Shown one piece after another: positions 6,332 to 7,106 of a stretch of DNA of 7,106 nucleotides. Numbering within the stretch: position 1 is the stretch's first letter; each line of letters begins with the position of its first letter. Position numbers and translations under genes: made by a program. Under the pieces are notes generated by a model that was not told where the DNA came from, did no database searches, and was given only the letters and a program-made list of their open reading frames with translations. This DNA is from Verrucomicrobiales bacterium (GTDB lineage: Bacteria > Verrucomicrobiota > Verrucomicrobiia > Verrucomicrobiales > DEV007): contig SLGN01000602.1 in the NCBI GenBank assembly GCA_007123695.1, forward strand, positions 1 to 7,106, written 5' to 3'.

Positions 6332-6347
6332 GCGCGGGGCCCCGCGC
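6332..6347. promoter_or_regulatory. perfect 16-bp palindrome before the hydrolase gene
   Basis: GCGCGGGGCCCCGCGC is a perfect palindrome ending 11 bp before the ATG at 6359. TATCGT (6348-6353), a possible -10 element, follows directly. With a weak CTGGCG (6325-6330) as -35, the palindrome would fill the spacer, a common place for an operator. It could instead be a hairpin ending the exbD transcript, but no T tract follows. Confidence 0.4.
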
Positions 6348-6358
6348 TATCGTACGGA

Positions 6359-7084
6359 ATGATCCTGCGCCGTTCGATCCTCCTCGCCCTTCTGTCCGCC
6401 ACCCTACCGGCGACCGCCGCCGAACCGGCCACGGCAGAGCGTTTCGAGCGCCCCATCGAAACAGTCCTGCGCCTCGACTACCTCCTTTCCCTGCCCGAGG
6501 GTTACGCCGAGGACGAATCCCGGCGCTGGCCCCTGCTCGTCTTCCTCCACGGCGCCGGCGAGCGCGGCGACGATCTCTCCAAAGTCGCCGTGCACGGCCC
6601 GCCCAAGCTCGCCGCCGCCGGTGAAAGCCTGCCTTTCGTACTTGTCTCGCCCCAGTGCCCCGCCGACCAATGGTGGACCGAGCAGCCCGTGCTCGAACTC
6701 GTGGACCATCTCGAGGAGACGCTTCGCATCGACCCGGACCGGATCTACCTGACCGGGCTCAGCATGGGCGGCTACGGCACCTGGCATTTCGCGACCTTGG
6801 CGCCGCAGCGCTTCGCGGCGATCGCCCCGATCTGCGGCGGCGGCATTCCCTACCGCATGCGCCTCATTCCCCACCTGCCGGTTTGGGCCTTCCACGGGGC
6901 CAAGGATGCCGCCGTGCCCCTTGAGGAATCCTCCCGGCTCGTCGCAGCCCTCGAAAAGGCGGGAAACACGAGAGCGAAGCTCACCGTCTACCCGGAGGCG
7001 GGCCACGACTCCTGGACCGAGTCCTACGCCAACCCGGAACTCTACGAATGGCTCCTCGCGCACTCGAGAGCCAGCCACCCCTAA
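6359..7084 (+). CDS. secreted alpha/beta hydrolase (esterase / prolyl oligopeptidase-like)
   Basis: This 241-residue enzyme has a cleavable Sec signal peptide (MILRRS, then a hydrophobic core, with likely cleavage near A20-A21), so it should act in the periplasm or outside the cell. The alpha/beta hydrolase triad is complete: the nucleophile Ser135 in GLSMGGYG, Asp183 in GAKDAAVP, and His216 in EAGHDSW. HGAGERG (64-70) supplies the oxyanion-hole region, and SPQCPADQWW (97-106) is typical of this subgroup. Such proteins are annotated variously as dienelactone-hydrolase-like, carboxylesterase, acetyl/feruloyl esterase or S9-like peptidase. The sequence does not settle the substrate, but an ester on plant or algal polysaccharide is plausible. 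No in-frame alternative start exists nearby. There is no Shine-Dalgarno sequence, and TATCGT five bases upstream suggests a leaderless message. It lies 74 bp after exbD on the same strand and may have its own promoter. Confidence 0.92.
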   Translation: MILRRSILLALLSATLPATAAEPATAERFERPIETVLRLDYLLSLPEGYAEDESRRWPLLVFLHGAGERGDDLSKVAVHGPPKLAAAGESLPFVLVSPQCPADQWWTEQPVLELVDHLEETLRIDPDRIYLTGLSMGGYGTWHFATLAPQRFAAIAPICGGGIPYRMRLIPHLPVWAFHGAKDAAVPLEESSRLVAALEKAGNTRAKLTVYPEAGHDSWTESYANPELYEWLLAHSRASHP

Positions 7085-7091
7085 ACCTCCT

Positions 7092-7106
7092 CCCCCCCCC
7101 CCCCCC
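7092..7106. repeat. terminal run of 15 C's
   Basis: After the hydrolase stop codon the sequence becomes a pyrimidine tract (CTCC, CTCC) and ends in 15 consecutive C's at the last base of the window. A homopolymer exactly at the end suggests a sequencing or assembly limit. A genuine C tract, with G-quadruplex potential on the minus strand, is also possible. Confidence 0.85.

Overview
The window is GC-rich bacterial chromosomal DNA. It carries a housekeeping block on the minus strand (left third) and a run of transport and envelope genes on the plus strand (right two thirds). No phage, IS, CRISPR or integron signature is visible. A member of the Planctomycetota/Verrucomicrobiota group, most likely Verrucomicrobiota, is my best guess. 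This rests on high GC, the near absence of Shine-Dalgarno sequences, the DUF2341-LamG-ExbB fusion, and the style of the secreted alpha/beta hydrolase. It is an inference from familiarity, not a search.

Minus strand, in transcription order: gnd (2409-964, NADP-dependent 6-phosphogluconate dehydrogenase), a tRNA with CAU anticodon (804-733), rpsL (467-93, ribosomal protein S12), and the first ten codons of rpsG (32-1, ribosomal protein S7), which runs off the left edge. rpsL-rpsG is the start of a str operon, but rpoC is not next to it. The 265-bp gap between the tRNA and rpsL is dense in signals: a 9-bp GC hairpin, an A/T-rich UP-like stretch, a -35/-10 pair, and then a GC hairpin with seven T's placed inside the presumed rpsL leader. 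A second hairpin lies in the 60-nt rpsL-rpsG gap, where S7 acts as translational repressor in E. coli.

A 202-bp divergent intergenic region (2410-2611) separates gnd from the plus-strand genes. It holds an inverted repeat near gnd and the only good Shine-Dalgarno sequence in the window, in front of a PhoU-less Na+/phosphate symporter (2612-3775).

Next comes the most unusual part. A 659-residue lipoprotein-like protein (3899-5878) joins a DUF2341 domain and a LamG/concanavalin-type domain, both predicted periplasmic, to a complete ExbB/TolQ proton-channel module. An ExbD/TolR gene (5889-6284) follows after 10 bp. Together they would form a proton-driven inner-membrane motor that displays carbohydrate-binding-like domains in the periplasm. 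No TonB or TolA partner is in the window. A secreted serine esterase/peptidase-like alpha/beta hydrolase (6359-7084) follows, preceded by a perfect 16-bp palindrome. The sequence ends in a run of 15 C's, which may be a contig-end artefact. Regulatory calls are by eye and carry low confidence. The protein-coding calls are solid.
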